Shown here: one piece after another, positions 17,614-28,597 of the stretch
Position numbering within the stretch: the first letter of the stretch is position 1
Layout of the letters: every line of letters begins with the position of its first letter
Assembly (NCBI GenBank): GCA_021736785.1
Contig: JAIPFF010000003.1
Coordinates: forward strand, 62,001 to 126,000
From: Thiohalocapsa sp.
GTDB taxonomy: Bacteria > Pseudomonadota > Gammaproteobacteria > Chromatiales > Chromatiaceae
Direction of reading: 5' to 3'
Length of the DNA stretch: 64,000 nt
Made by a program: the position numbers and the translations under genes
Notes under the pieces: model-generated
Told to the model about the DNA's origin: nothing
What the model saw: only the letters and a program-made list of their open reading frames with translations
Database searches by the model: none

Positions 17614-17847
17614 TCAGAAATCCTCTTCCACGCGGATATCGTCGAAGCCGATCTCGCGCGCGGCGCCGGTCGCGGCATCGAGCGAGTGATAAATGCGGTC
17701 CGCTCCGCCCGGCGCGGTATGCGTCAGGTGCTCGCCTTCACGGGTGACGAGGATCAGCCGCCACCCGTTGGCGTCTTCGGCGGTTTTGATGATGGCCTCG
17801 GTCAGGTCGCCGTGATGGCGCGCCTGGAGTGCGTGATCGTGGTCCAT
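17614..17847 (-). CDS. Small acidic protein of unknown function (77 aa)
   Basis: The ATG at 17847 is preceded by a strong GGGAGG ribosome-binding site seven bases upstream. I do not recognise the family. The sequence is His-rich at the start ('MDHDHALQARHHGDL'), then a helix, then a probable beta-hairpin ('GWRLILVTREGEHLTHTAPGG'), a helix around 'YHSLDAATGAAREIGF' and an acidic end ('DIRVEEDF'). No signal peptide, membrane segment or Cys. It lies 103 bases after egtD and 163 bases before the ATP-grasp gene, all on one strand. It could be a substrate, carrier or regulator for the ligase, or unrelated. Confidence 0.7.
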   Translation of the reverse strand: MDHDHALQARHHGDLTEAIIKTAEDANGWRLILVTREGEHLTHTAPGGADRIYHSLDAATGAAREIGFDDIRVEEDF

Positions 17848-17950
17848 AGGAGCCTCCCGCAAATCAAGGGCCTTTATGCATAAGCATAGATGCCCGCGGC
17901 GCGATGGAGGGCGACGACTGACAAGTGACGGGCGAACAAGCCGGGGCGAG

Positions 17951-18946
17951 CTAGCCGGCGAAGACCAGGCAGTGGACGCTGAACAGCGAGCGCGGGTCGG
18001 TCCAAACCCGCTCCGGCTCGTACCCGGCGCGACCCGCGAGCGCTTGGAAGCGCTCGATGCTGTATTTGTACGAGCACTCGGTATGGATGGACTCGCCCTC
18101 GGCGAAGGCAAAGCGCTCGCCGGCCACTTCGACCGTTTGCGCCCGCGTGCTCATCAGATGCATCTCGATGCGGCTGTCGGTCTCGTTGAAGAAGGCCTCG
18201 TGGCGGAAACCGTCGAGATCGAAAGTACCGCCCAGCTCGCGGTTGACGCGCTCGAGCAGATTGAGGTTGAACGCGGCGGTCACGCCGGCCGCGTCGTTGT
18301 AGGCGGCCTCCAGCGTGCGCCGCTCTTTGACCAAGTCGACGCCGATCAACAGGCGCGCGCCCGGCCCCAGGATTCCGGCGACCCGTTTCAGGAAACGCTC
18401 CGCCTCCGCCGGCTCGAAGTTGCCGATGGACGACCCCGGGAAAAAGGCCGCCCGCGGATGATCGTGGTCGTCCACGGGCAGCTCGAACGGCACCGAATAG
18501 TCGGCGCAGACGGCGTGCACGTCGAGGTCGGGAAAGGCCGCCGCCAACGACTCGGCGGACTCGAGCAGGTGCTCGCGGGAAATGTCCACCGGCATATAGA
18601 CCGCGGGGCGCAGCGCCGAGAGCAGCACGCGGATCTTCTTGCTGCTGCCGCTGCCGAGCTCGAGCAGCAGCGCATCGCGCCCGAGCAGCGCCGCCATTTC
18701 GGCGCCGTCGCGCTCGAGGATGCCGATCTCGGTGCGGGTCGGATAGTACTCCGGCAGCTCGCAGATGCGGTCGAACAGCTTCGAGCCGCGGGCGTCGTAG
18801 AACAGCTTCGGCGACAGACGCTTCTGCTTCAGCGCCAGCCCCGAGAGCACCTCTGCCCGCAGATCCGCCGGCGCCGGGTGGAAATCGTGGAAATGGACCC
18901 GCGCATCGCCCGTGTCCCTATCGATCGCCGCCTTGTTTGCACGCAT
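17951..18946 (-). CDS. egtD: L-histidine N(alpha)-methyltransferase EgtD
   Basis: 331 residues; the ATG at 18946 shares one base with the egtB stop (TGATG). The EgtD/Methyltransf_33 pattern is clear: 'ALKQKRLSPKLFYDARGSKLFDRICELPEYYPTRTE', SAM-binding 'LLELGSGSSKKIRVLL', 'YMPVDISREHL', 'FFPGSSIGNFEP', 'LIGVDLVKE' and 'CSYKYSIERF'. EgtD trimethylates histidine to hercynine using SAM, the first step of ergothioneine synthesis. Coupling with egtB makes the assignment firm. Confidence 0.95.
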   Translation of the reverse strand: MRANKAAIDRDTGDARVHFHDFHPAPADLRAEVLSGLALKQKRLSPKLFYDARGSKLFDRICELPEYYPTRTEIGILERDGAEMAALLGRDALLLELGSGSSKKIRVLLSALRPAVYMPVDISREHLLESAESLAAAFPDLDVHAVCADYSVPFELPVDDHDHPRAAFFPGSSIGNFEPAEAERFLKRVAGILGPGARLLIGVDLVKERRTLEAAYNDAAGVTAAFNLNLLERVNRELGGTFDLDGFRHEAFFNETDSRIEMHLMSTRAQTVEVAGERFAFAEGESIHTECSYKYSIERFQALAGRAGYEPERVWTDPRSLFSVHCLVFAG

Positions 18947-20232
18947 CAGAGCTCCTCCGCCAGCCGGATTCCCTTGAACTGCCAGCGCTCGTGGGGATAG
19001 AAGAAATTCCGATAGCCGGGACGCACATGGTCGTCCGGTGTCGCGCACGAGCCGCCGCGCAGCACCATCTGCCCGCACATGAACTTGCCGTTGTACTCGC
19101 CGAGCGCACCTTCCGCCGCCCGGTAGCCGGGATAGGGCAAATAGGCCGAGGCGGTCCATTCCCAGCAATCGCCGAAGAGCTGCTGCAGGCTGCCCGACGC
19201 AGCCGGCGCCGGATGCAGCCGGCCGGACTCGATAAAGTTGCCTGCCACCGGCAGCTGCGCGGCCGCGTGCTCCCACTGCGCCTCGGTCGGCAAGCGCCGG
19301 CCGGCCCAGCGGGCGTAGGCATCCGCCTCATAGTAGCTGACGTGACAGACCGGCTCGGCCGGATTCAGCGCCCGCAATCCGCCCAGCGTGACTTGGTGCC
19401 AGCCGCCGTCCATGCGCCGCCAGTACAGCGGCGCCTGCCAGCCCTCGCTTCGGATGCGTGCCCAGCCGTCCGATAGCCAAAGCGCGGGATCGCGGTAGCC
19501 GCCGTCCTCGACGAAGGCGAGATACTCCACATTCGTCACCAGTCGGTCGGCGAGACGAAACGGCTCCAACAGCACCCGATGGCGAGGCCGTTCGTTGTCG
19601 TAGGCGAAATCCTCCGGCCCGGCACCGATACCGACGATGCCGCCTTCGTGCTCGGTGAAGGTCAGCGGCACCGGCTCGACGGCCGCGGCCTCGGGCAGGT
19701 CGGCCCGATACGGCGGGTACAGCGGGTTGTAGGCCAGGTTGTACTTGATATCGGTGACCAGCAGTTCCTGATGCTGCTGCTCGTGGTTGAGACCGACCCC
19801 GAGCCGCTCGGCCACGGAGGGCCACGCGGCGGCCGCGCAGTCGGCGATCAAGGCCTCCATGCCCGCGTCCACATGTCGGCGGTAGTCGTAGACCTCCTGC
19901 ACCGTGGGCCGCGACAGCAGCCCCCGCTCCGGGCGCGGCCAATAGCCGGCGCCGGTTTGCTCGTAATAGGAGTTGAAGAGGTAGTCGAAGCGGGGGTGAA
20001 AGGTCTTGTAGCCAGGCAAAAACGGCAGCAACAGAAACGTCTCGAAGAACCAGGACACATGCGCCAGATGCCATTTCGGGGGACTGGTCTCGATGGCGGT
20101 CTGCAGCACGTAGTCCTCGGTTTCCAGCGGCTCGCATAGCTGCTCGCTGCGGGCGCGCACGCGCCGGTAGGCTTCGAGGAGCGACTGGCGCTGCCGGTCG
20201 TCGTTGGCTTCCTGAACGGCCTGTGACTGCAT
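18946..20232 (-). CDS. egtB: Ergothioneine biosynthesis sulfoxide synthase EgtB
   Basis: 428 residues. The N-terminal DinB-like part carries the three-His iron site: His55/His58 in 'PPKWHLAHVSWFFETFLL' and His150/His154 in 'GLNHEQQHQELL'. The C-terminal half is an FGE-sulfatase (C-type lectin-like) domain with 'WARIRSEGWQAPLYW', 'VCHVSYYEADAYARWAGRRLPTEAQWE', 'WEWTASAYLPYPGY' and 'LRGGSCATP'. EgtB is an iron(II) oxygenase that joins hercynine to a thiol (gamma-glutamylcysteine or cysteine) as a sulfoxide. egtA, egtC and egtE are absent here, as in many proteobacteria that appear to use cysteine or general enzymes. Confidence 0.95.
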   Translation of the reverse strand: MQSQAVQEANDDRQRQSLLEAYRRVRARSEQLCEPLETEDYVLQTAIETSPPKWHLAHVSWFFETFLLLPFLPGYKTFHPRFDYLFNSYYEQTGAGYWPRPERGLLSRPTVQEVYDYRRHVDAGMEALIADCAAAAWPSVAERLGVGLNHEQQHQELLVTDIKYNLAYNPLYPPYRADLPEAAAVEPVPLTFTEHEGGIVGIGAGPEDFAYDNERPRHRVLLEPFRLADRLVTNVEYLAFVEDGGYRDPALWLSDGWARIRSEGWQAPLYWRRMDGGWHQVTLGGLRALNPAEPVCHVSYYEADAYARWAGRRLPTEAQWEHAAAQLPVAGNFIESGRLHPAPAASGSLQQLFGDCWEWTASAYLPYPGYRAAEGALGEYNGKFMCGQMVLRGGSCATPDDHVRPGYRNFFYPHERWQFKGIRLAEEL

Positions 20233-20683
20233 GAAGACCTCGTCTAGTTGATGGCTTATTGTTGCGTGCGCGCGGGCCCGGTTGTTTCAGCGGGCCGGCC
20301 TTCCCGAGGGCGGGCGGCATTGGCCGGCCGGACGGGTTTTAGATACGGCGGAGTGCGGCGGCTTCCGAGGCCACCCGCATCGCAATGGACGGGCGGCAGG
20401 GCCCGATCAGCGGTTCTCTTCGTTGTTTTATCTTGTACTTGGCGGGCCGCCGCGTCGTGTGGCACCGATCCCGCCTGCTGTGACGATAAGGCCACGGCGC
20501 CTGATTTCCAGCGCGGCAAGGCGCCGGACGGGCTCCGACGGCGGCCTGGAAGGCGCAATCAGGGGCGCGAATCAGGGCAGCGTCCGGCCTGCGCGAGGCA
20601 ACGCCGGCGGCGGCGGTAATGGCCACTGCATGGGCGGCGAAGCGCCATGCGCTGCATTCAGAATGACGCGCCGGAAGGAAATT
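20233..20683. other. Intergenic region upstream of egtB, no gene seen
   Basis: About 450 bases between two minus-strand genes (egtB starts at 20232; btaB ends at 20684). The open frames here are Arg/Pro-rich with no family signal, so I call none. A short A/T-richer patch at about 20420-20440 may belong to the egtB promoter, but no clean -35/-10 pair is visible. Confidence 0.5.
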
Positions 20684-21472
20684 TCAACCTGAAGTGCAGG
20701 GTTGGCCGGCCGCGCCGAGACCAGCTTTTCGACCCCAAAACACATAGTAGGGCACGCGCACCAGCGGCAGATAAGGTACCGGCGCACGACGCTCCCATAG
20801 CCCATGCTCCGGCAGTCGAGCGCGCAGCAGCGCAAGATGATCGGGGCTCGGACGGACGCCGTCGCGCGAGAACCACCATGGCCAGAACGCACGTGTCGCA
20901 CGCGGGTGGGTGACGAGCCCGGGCGGCGGGTCGGCATCGGAGACGTAGAAGTCGACGACGCCGAGCATCCCGCCCGGCTTCAACATCGCCAGCGCGTTGT
21001 CGATGGCGGCACGCCAGTCGGGAATCATCGTCAGCGCATAGGAGAAATAGACGGCATCGGCGGGCATGCGCGGCCGATAGCTGCAGGCGTCCGCTTCCAC
21101 CACGCGCACATTCTCCATGCCCGCGGTTCGCATCCTCGCGCGCTCGAGCAGCGGGCGGCACAAATCGACGACTTCGACGGACCCGAGCCGCGCGAGCCGG
21201 TCGCCGAAAAACAGCAGATTGCGCCCCGTGCCGCCGCCGAGCTCGATGACGCTCCCGCCTTCGGGTACGGCGAGGCGCTCGATCAACTCGGCACGACCGT
21301 GCAACAAGCGCTCGCGGAAGTCGTCGTAGCGACCCGCTTGGGGTCCGTAGAAGGCGGCCAGTCGCTCGGCGTGGGTGCCCTCCGCGGGCTGTCCGCGAAG
21401 CAGGGCCAGCAGCACGCCGGCATCCCCGGCAAGGGTCTTCAGTGCCACGCTACGCGGCCACGTCCGCGACAT
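20684..21472 (-). CDS. btaB: BtaB-like SAM-dependent methyltransferase (betaine-lipid synthesis)
   Basis: 262 residues from the ATG at 21472, overlapping the end of btaA by 23 bases; a GTG at 21448, just past the btaA stop, is an alternative. Class I methyltransferase motifs: 'GGSVIELGGGTGRNLLFFGDRL', 'VEVVDLCRPLLERAR', 'DAVYFSYALTMIPDWRAAI' and 'LKPGGMLGVVDFYVSD'. BtaB trimethylates diacylglyceryl-homoserine to diacylglyceryl-N,N,N-trimethylhomoserine (DGTS). The assignment to BtaB rests on the adjacent btaA plus the 'Y..R...FW.WWF..D' region ('ATRAFWPWWFSRDGV'). Confidence 0.88.
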   Translation of the reverse strand: MSRTWPRSVALKTLAGDAGVLLALLRGQPAEGTHAERLAAFYGPQAGRYDDFRERLLHGRAELIERLAVPEGGSVIELGGGTGRNLLFFGDRLARLGSVEVVDLCRPLLERARMRTAGMENVRVVEADACSYRPRMPADAVYFSYALTMIPDWRAAIDNALAMLKPGGMLGVVDFYVSDADPPPGLVTHPRATRAFWPWWFSRDGVRPSPDHLALLRARLPEHGLWERRAPVPYLPLVRVPYYVFWGRKAGLGAAGQPCTSG

Positions 21473-22652
21473 GGAAGCCGCTATACGTATGTACCCGGTC
21501 CAGCGGCTGCAGACGCGCGGTCAGCTCCGGCTGAAAGCGCACCAGGTCGCGGAGCCGGGCGCGCTCGGGGCCGATCTCCAGCGTATCGAGGTATGCGGGC
21601 GACGCATGGGCACTGCGGAAAATAATCCGGGCGTCGGCGCGTGCGCGCCGCAGGATCAAATCCCATTCCTCGCGCAGGGCCGCGGGATGGTAGGAGCTCA
21701 TCCAGTCCATGTGATCGAGCAAGACGTATTTCGAGATCTGCGCGTCGTGACTGAGCAAGAACTCCGAAACCGTCTCGGTATGCAGGCTGATGCAATCGGC
21801 ACCGCCCTGTTTCAGGCGCTCGAAATTGTCCGCCTTCAGGTATTCGGGGCAGCAGTGCTCGGCATAATGGCCCTGGACATAGAGCATCCAGAAGTAATTG
21901 GTCCAGAGCGGCAGTTGCCGAAAAACATACTCCACGGACTCGCGAATGAAGCCCGCGACGCCGTAGGTGTGCTGGCGCTGTACCTCCTTGCGCTGGGGAT
22001 GGGGTACACCGAGCATACTCATCGTCACCTGGCGGGACAGCGTCCAGTTGACCGCTTTGGTCCAGATCAGCGGCTCGACGCGGGTATCGTAGACATGGCG
22101 CTGATCCTCCAGCGAGCGCGCCGCGAACAGGTCGGCGATGCCGGCGGCCAACCGCGGGCGAAACCGCAGATAGCCGTGGAAAGTGCGCGCGACGGTGCCC
22201 GACAGGCCGTGAAAATAGAAACCCTGACGCGGATTCTCGAACCAGCGAATACGTTTGTCCCAGAACTCCCGCGCGAATGCCGACAAGTCCGCGCGCAGCG
22301 ATGTCCTGTAAAGGCGCTCGAAGCCCGGGTGGTGCCCGAGGCCGAAAAGCGCGAAGAAGTCGTCGAATTCGAGTCGGCGGATTCCGGCGAGCTTGAGCTC
22401 GAGCAAGGCATTCTGGCGCGGGTTGGCATCCACCGCGTGAATACGAGACGGGCCGAGCAATGCATAGTCGAGCACGTTGCAGCCGGCGCTGGTGATGACC
22501 AGCATGCGGTCGCTCGGGCCGATGTCGAGCACCAGGCGGTCGACCGCGGGGTCCTCCCAGCAGGTGTTGTAGACCAAGGACCGCGAGCAGACCGCGTCGA
22601 AGACCTTCTGATCGAACCGATCCGAAAACGTTTGTTTGAGAGTTTGCGCCAT
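21450..22652 (-). CDS. btaA: BtaA: SAM:diacylglycerol 3-amino-3-carboxypropyltransferase
   Basis: 400 residues from the ATG at 22652, about the family's usual length. DUF3419/BtaA signatures are strong: 'RSLVYNTCWEDPAVDR' near the start, 'MLVITSAGCNVLDYALLGPSRIHAVDANPRQNALLELKLA', 'FFALFGLGHHPGFERLYR', 'SVEYVFRQLPLWTNYFW' and 'CPEYLKADNFERLKQG...ISLHT'. It transfers the aminocarboxypropyl group of SAM to diacylglycerol, giving diacylglyceryl-homoserine at the membrane. With BtaB it makes DGTS, a lipid that replaces phospholipids under phosphate limitation in alphaproteobacteria. No Pho box is obvious upstream. Confidence 0.93.
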   Translation of the reverse strand: MAQTLKQTFSDRFDQKVFDAVCSRSLVYNTCWEDPAVDRLVLDIGPSDRMLVITSAGCNVLDYALLGPSRIHAVDANPRQNALLELKLAGIRRLEFDDFFALFGLGHHPGFERLYRTSLRADLSAFAREFWDKRIRWFENPRQGFYFHGLSGTVARTFHGYLRFRPRLAAGIADLFAARSLEDQRHVYDTRVEPLIWTKAVNWTLSRQVTMSMLGVPHPQRKEVQRQHTYGVAGFIRESVEYVFRQLPLWTNYFWMLYVQGHYAEHCCPEYLKADNFERLKQGGADCISLHTETVSEFLLSHDAQISKYVLLDHMDWMSSYHPAALREEWDLILRRARADARIIFRSAHASPAYLDTLEIGPERARLRDLVRFQPELTARLQPLDRVHTYSGFHVADVAA

Positions 22653-22780
22653 CCGGGGACGATCTTCTGTGGGCGAATAAATCGCCGCAGCATAGCGGTC
22701 GCTCGTGACCTGCGGATGGCGGTCAGAAGACGGTCTCGTTGCGGAGCGGGCCGGATGACGAGGCAGAGGACCCGCGGACT

Positions 22781-24271
<1,491 letters not shown>

Positions 24272-24454
24272 ACGGGTCGATGCGATTCGATCTTGAAGGA
24301 ATGTACGAAGAAGAGGTCATCGCCGCGCCTTCGGCAGCCGCGGCGCCGCGTCGGGCGGCTAAGCCGGGACCGCCGGAGCCGGCCCCGCGACCCGCCCCGG
24401 CCGCTCGCGCGACGGAGGCGTCGACGCGGCGACAGGTGCCGCGGAGCGTCGCGC

Positions 24455-25726
24455 TCAGCGCAGCCGGTTGATCTGCTGTCCCAGCATGTCGGGCGTGACG
24501 AGGGTGATGCCGTTCGGGGTGACGTGATAGCCGGCGGCTTCGTCCGCTTCCCGATCGTAGCCGATCTCCATCCCTTCATGGATGATGCACCAGCGGTCGA
24601 TGACGGCGCGGCTGATGCGGCAGTTGCGCCCGATCTCGACGTTGGGCAGCACCACCGAATCGGCCACGTAGGAGAAGGAATTCACGCGCACGCTCGAGAA
24701 CAGCAGCGAATGGCGCACCGTGGCGCCCGAGATGATGCAGCCGCCGGACACCATCGAGTCCACCGCCATGCCGCGACGCTCGTCGTCGTCGAAGACGAAC
24801 TTTGCCGGCGGCAGTTGCTCCTGATAGGTCCAGATCGGCCAATTATCGTCATACAGGCTCAGCGGCGGCGTCACGCCGATGAGCTCCAGGTTTGCCTCCC
24901 AGAACGCATCGACGGTGCCGACGTCACGCCAATAGGCCTGCTCGCCGCTCTTCGGATCGCGGAACGGATAGGCCATGATCCGATAGCGGCCGATGACGTT
25001 CGGAATGATGTCCTTGCCGAAGTCGTGACTGGAGCCCGATGTGTCTGCATCCCGGATCAACTGCTCGAACAGGAAATCGCGGTTGAAAACGTAGATGCCC
25101 ATAGACGCCAGCGCCTGATCCGAACGTCCCGGGATGGTCGGAGGATCGCTCGGCTTCTCGACGAAGCTAAGTACATTGCCCTCGCTGTCGACGTCCATGA
25201 CGCCGAACTCCTTGGCCCGCTCCAAGTCGACTTCGATACAACCCACCGTCATGTCGGCGCCGGACTCGACATGGCGCGCGATCATGGTGCCGTAATCCAT
25301 CTTGTAGATGTGATCGCCGGCCAAGATCAGCACGTACTCCGGATCGTGATTGCGGATGATGTCGAGGTTTTGAAACACCGCATCCGCGGTACCCGCGTAC
25401 CAAGCCGTCTCGGCGACCCGCTGCTGCGCGGGCCACAGCTCGACGAACTCGCCGAATTCCCCGCGCAGAAAGCCCCAGCCCTTCTGGATATGCAGAATCA
25501 GGGAATGCGCCTTGTACTGGGTCAGCACGCCGATGCGTCGGATACCCGAGTTGATGCAATTGGACAGTGGAAAGTCGACGATGCGGAACTTGCCGCCGAA
25601 CGGCACCGCCGGCTTCGAGCGCCACTGGGTCAAATGGCGAAGCCGCGAGCCGCGCCCGCCGGCAAGAATCAGCGCAAGGGTGTTGCGCGTGAGGCGACTA
25701 ACGAAACGCGGACTGGAATCCGGCAT
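24455..25726 (-). CDS. glgC: Glucose-1-phosphate adenylyltransferase (first copy)
   Basis: 423 residues. The nucleotidyltransferase start '[30 protein letters not shown]' is followed by '[25 protein letters not shown]', '[13 protein letters not shown]', '[11 protein letters not shown]' and '[20 protein letters not shown]'. The C-terminal left-handed beta-helix includes '[22 protein letters not shown]'. The enzyme makes ADP-glucose from glucose-1-phosphate and ATP, the committed step of glycogen synthesis, and is allosterically controlled. It is divergent from glgB across a 509-base region. A second, clearly different glgC lies at 60673-61926. Confidence 0.97.
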   Translation of the reverse strand: MPDSSPRFVSRLTRNTLALILAGGRGSRLRHLTQWRSKPAVPFGGKFRIVDFPLSNCINSGIRRIGVLTQYKAHSLILHIQKGWGFLRGEFGEFVELWPAQQRVAETAWYAGTADAVFQNLDIIRNHDPEYVLILAGDHIYKMDYGTMIARHVESGADMTVGCIEVDLERAKEFGVMDVDSEGNVLSFVEKPSDPPTIPGRSDQALASMGIYVFNRDFLFEQLIRDADTSGSSHDFGKDIIPNVIGRYRIMAYPFRDPKSGEQAYWRDVGTVDAFWEANLELIGVTPPLSLYDDNWPIWTYQEQLPPAKFVFDDDERRGMAVDSMVSGGCIISGATVRHSLLFSSVRVNSFSYVADSVVLPNVEIGRNCRISRAVIDRWCIIHEGMEIGYDREADEAAGYHVTPNGITLVTPDMLGQQINRLR

Positions 25727-26235
25727 GTTCTACCCTTTGCGGCATCTGCGCCGGCGCCGCGTCCTCCGGCAGCTTACCGGCCCGCGCCGCGGCCGGGGCG
25801 CGCGGCTCCGTGCTCGGCGCGGTGAATGGTGCGGGAGGCAGGGCACGATGGCTCCCCTCTCGATGCGTTGACGAGGCCCGCCGCCGATGCGACCGGGATC
25901 GTGCAATCCGGTCGTATGGTACCATCATTGGATCATGCATCGTCGGCACGCGTCGCGGCCTTCGAGGTCTCGCCTTCGGTGCCACCGGAGACACGCGGCC
26001 GACGACGACGGCACAGATCCAGCGACAGCGAGCAAGCGGTCGGCGCGACCCTTGGCGTTGCCGGCAGTTCGGAAGCCAGCACTGCCCGTCAACCGGCATT
26101 CCGTCCCGCCCGGAGCCAACGCCCGCAGCCCCGATGCGACCCTGCCGCGCTGGGCGCAGGGCCAATGCCCATGCCGCCGTCGCGCTATCGCACGATGCCG
26201 CAAAACCTATTCGTTTTATCGGGAAACCCAGCATC
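25727..26235. other. Divergent glgC/glgB control region
   Basis: 509 bases between the two glycogen genes; the glgB frame stays open back to 25810 but that part is Arg/Pro-rich and not GlgB-like. A perfect 10-bp palindrome, atggtaccat (25916-25925), sits near the middle in a locally A/T-richer patch and could be an operator half or part of a promoter. No firm sigma-70 promoter is visible. Confidence 0.4.
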
Positions 26236-28581
26236 ATGCCTATCGGTCACGCCAAGTCGTCTACTTTACCGGAGCCCATTCTGAAAATCGCCGAGGCGCG
26301 CCATCACGACCCGTTCTCGGTGCTCGGCCGCCACGACAAGGGCGACGGCTCCGCCGTCGTGCGCGTGTTCCTGCCGCGCGCCGAGCGGGTCAGGATCAAC
26401 GAAGGCGGCATCGAGCTCTCGCGCATCGAGGGCAGCGACATGTTCGTCTGGGAGGGCCCCGCGGAGCAGGTCAAGGGCAACTACCGGATCAACTGGTACG
26501 ACAAACAGGGCAACGTCCATACCCAGTACGACCCTTATCTTTTCCCGGCCCAGTTGGGGGATTTCGACCTGCATTTGTTCGGCGAGGGCCGGCATTGGCA
26601 TGCCTACCGCTTCCTCGGCGCACACGAGCGCACCGTCGAAGGCGTCGCGGGCTTCCTGTTCTCGGTTTGGGCTCCGAGTGCAAGCCGGGTCAGCGTGGTC
26701 GGCGAGTTCAACGGCTGGGACGGGCGCGTGAATCCGATGCGCGTGCGCAGCGGATCCGGTGTTTGGGAACTGTTCATCCCGGAGCTCGAGGCCGGGACCC
26801 TCTACAAGTTCGAGGTGCGCGATCAGGGCGGCAACGTCACGGTCAAGATCGACCCTTACGGCAACGCCTTCCAAGAGCGTCCCGAGACGGCCTGCATCTT
26901 GCAGACGCCCACGCGATATCAGTGGACGGACGACGATTGGCTGCGCCGCCGCGCCGAGAGCAATTGGCAGCAGAGCGCGATGTCCATCTACGAGGTGCAT
27001 CTCGGCTCTTGGCGGCGCGATGCCGACGGCGGCTTTCTCGGCTATCGCGACTTGGCGGAGCAACTGGCCGAGCACTGCCTCGACCTGGGCTTCACGCACG
27101 TGGAGCTGCTGCCCATCACCGAGCATCCCCTCGATGCCTCCTGGGGTTATCAGACCACGGGCTATTTCGCGCCCAGTGCCCGTTTCGGCACGCCGGACGA
27201 CTTCCGCTATTTCGTCGACCACATGCACAGCCGCGGCATCGGCGTGCTGCTGGACTGGGTCCCGGCCCATTTTCCGCGCGACACGACGGCGCTGGCCCGC
27301 TATGACGGCACCGCACTCTACGAGCACGCCGATCCGCGCCAGGGCGAGCATCGCGACTGGGGCACGCTGATCTTCAACTACGGCCGCCACGAGGTGAAGA
27401 ACTTCCTGCTCTCGAGCGCGCTGTACTGGCTCAGCGAGTTCCATATCGACGGCCTGCGCGTGGACGCGGTCGCATCGATGATCTACCTCGACTATTCGCG
27501 CGAGGACGGCGAGTGGATCCCGAACAAATACGGCGGCAACGAAAACCTGGACGCGGTCGACTTCCTGCGCCAGCTCAACACCGTCACCCACGAGCAGCAT
27601 CCCGGCTCGCTGATGATCGCGGAGGAATCCACCGCCTGGCCGCAAGTGTCCCGACCCACCTACCTGGGCGGACTGGGCTTCAGCATGAAATGGAACATGG
27701 GCTGGATGCACGACACGCTGGCGTACATGGAGAAGGATCCGATCTACCGCCACTACCACCACGATCTGCTGACCTTCGGGCTGCTGTACGCATTCACCGA
27801 AAATTTCGTGCTGCCGTTCTCCCATGACGAGGTCGTGCACGGCAAGCAGTCGATGCTGGACAAAATGCCGGGCGACGCCTGGCAGAAATTCGCGTCGCTT
27901 CGGCTGCTCTATACCTTCATGTTCAGCTACCCCGGCAAGAAACTGCTGTTCCAGGGCTGCGAGTTCGCCCAGGGGCAGGAATGGAACTTCGATGCCGAGG
28001 CCGACTGGTATCTGCTCGAGCGCGAACAGCACCTGGGCATCAAGCAGGTGGTGGCAGACCTGAACCGCGTCTACAAAGAGCTCCCCGCCCTGCACGAGAT
28101 CGACTTCGACAGCGCCGGGTTCGAGTGGATCGACTGCCACGACAGCAGCCAGTCGGTGCTGAGCTATCTGCGTAAGTCCAAGGACGGCAAAAATACCGTC
28201 GCCTGCGCGTTCAACTTCACCCCCGTCCCCCGCGACAACTATCGCATCGGCGTGCCGAAGGCCGGTTTCTATCGGGAGGCGATCAACTCCGACGCCGGGC
28301 TCTACGGCGGCAGCAACGTGGGTAACCGCGGCGGCGTGGAGGCCGAGCCCATCGAATGGATGGGTCGTCCGTACTCGATCCCGATGGCACTGCCGCCGCT
28401 GGCCGGCGTCATCATGGTGCTGGAGTCGGAGCCGGAGTCGGAGCCGGAGCCGGAGTCGGAGCCCAAGTCCGAGCCGGCGCTCACCGACGAGCAAACGGCC
28501 AAGTCCAAGGCCGCCGCGGAGCCGGTCGGGAGCGGCAGCGCCGACGCGGGCGAGTCGCCGGAAACCGTCGACGCCGGCTGA
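26236..28581 (+). CDS. glgB: 1,4-alpha-glucan branching enzyme with acidic C-terminal tail
   Basis: 781 residues from the ATG at 26236. An N-terminal branching-enzyme N domain ('[25 protein letters not shown]') and a CBM48 ('[21 protein letters not shown]') precede a GH13_9 barrel. Catalytic motifs: '[18 protein letters not shown]' (nucleophile Asp), '[11 protein letters not shown]' (acid Glu) and '[12 protein letters not shown]'. Normal GlgB sequence ends near residue 727 ('[13 protein letters not shown]'); beyond it is a ~50-residue low-complexity tail of Ser-Glu-Pro repeats, then Ala/Ser/Glu-rich sequence. The enzyme makes alpha-1,6 branches in glycogen. The tail is unusual and probably disordered. 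dacB starts 16 bases later. Confidence 0.95.
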   Translation: MPIGHAKSSTLPEPILKIAEARHHDPFSVLGRHDKGDGSAVVRVFLPRAERVRINEGGIELSRIEGSDMFVWEGPAEQVKGNYRINWYDKQGNVHTQYDPYLFPAQLGDFDLHLFGEGRHWHAYRFLGAHERTVEGVAGFLFSVWAPSASRVSVVGEFNGWDGRVNPMRVRSGSGVWELFIPELEAGTLYKFEVRDQGGNVTVKIDPYGNAFQERPETACILQTPTRYQWTDDDWLRRRAESNWQQSAMSIYEVHLGSWRRDADGGFLGYRDLAEQLAEHCLDLGFTHVELLPITEHPLDASWGYQTTGYFAPSARFGTPDDFRYFVDHMHSRGIGVLLDWVPAHFPRDTTALARYDGTALYEHADPRQGEHRDWGTLIFNYGRHEVKNFLLSSALYWLSEFHIDGLRVDAVASMIYLDYSREDGEWIPNKYGGNENLDAVDFLRQLNTVTHEQHPGSLMIAEESTAWPQVSRPTYLGGLGFSMKWNMGWMHDTLAYMEKDPIYRHYHHDLLTFGLLYAFTENFVLPFSHDEVVHGKQSMLDKMPGDAWQKFASLRLLYTFMFSYPGKKLLFQGCEFAQGQEWNFDAEADWYLLEREQHLGIKQVVADLNRVYKELPALHEIDFDSAGFEWIDCHDSSQSVLSYLRKSKDGKNTVACAFNFTPVPRDNYRIGVPKAGFYREAINSDAGLYGGSNVGNRGGVEAEPIEWMGRPYSIPMALPPLAGVIMVLESEPESEPEPESEPKSEPALTDEQTAKSKAAAEPVGSGSADAGESPETVDAG

Positions 28582-28597
28582 CGACCGGCCGCGAGGG

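Noticed and set aside
18946-20232. EgtB alternatively a sulfatase-activating SUMF1 enzyme or ovothiol synthase OvoA
   Set aside because: The three-His DinB-like iron site plus coupled egtD fits EgtB. There is no C-terminal methyltransferase as in OvoA.
25916-25925. atggtaccat palindrome as a firm operator
   Set aside because: A single 10-bp palindrome is expected by chance at some sites in 64 kb. It is noted only as a possible element in the glgC/glgB region.
25810-26235. N-terminal extension of GlgB by ~140 residues
   Set aside because: The extension is Arg/Pro-rich and unlike any GlgB N-terminus. The normal family start fits the ATG at 26236.
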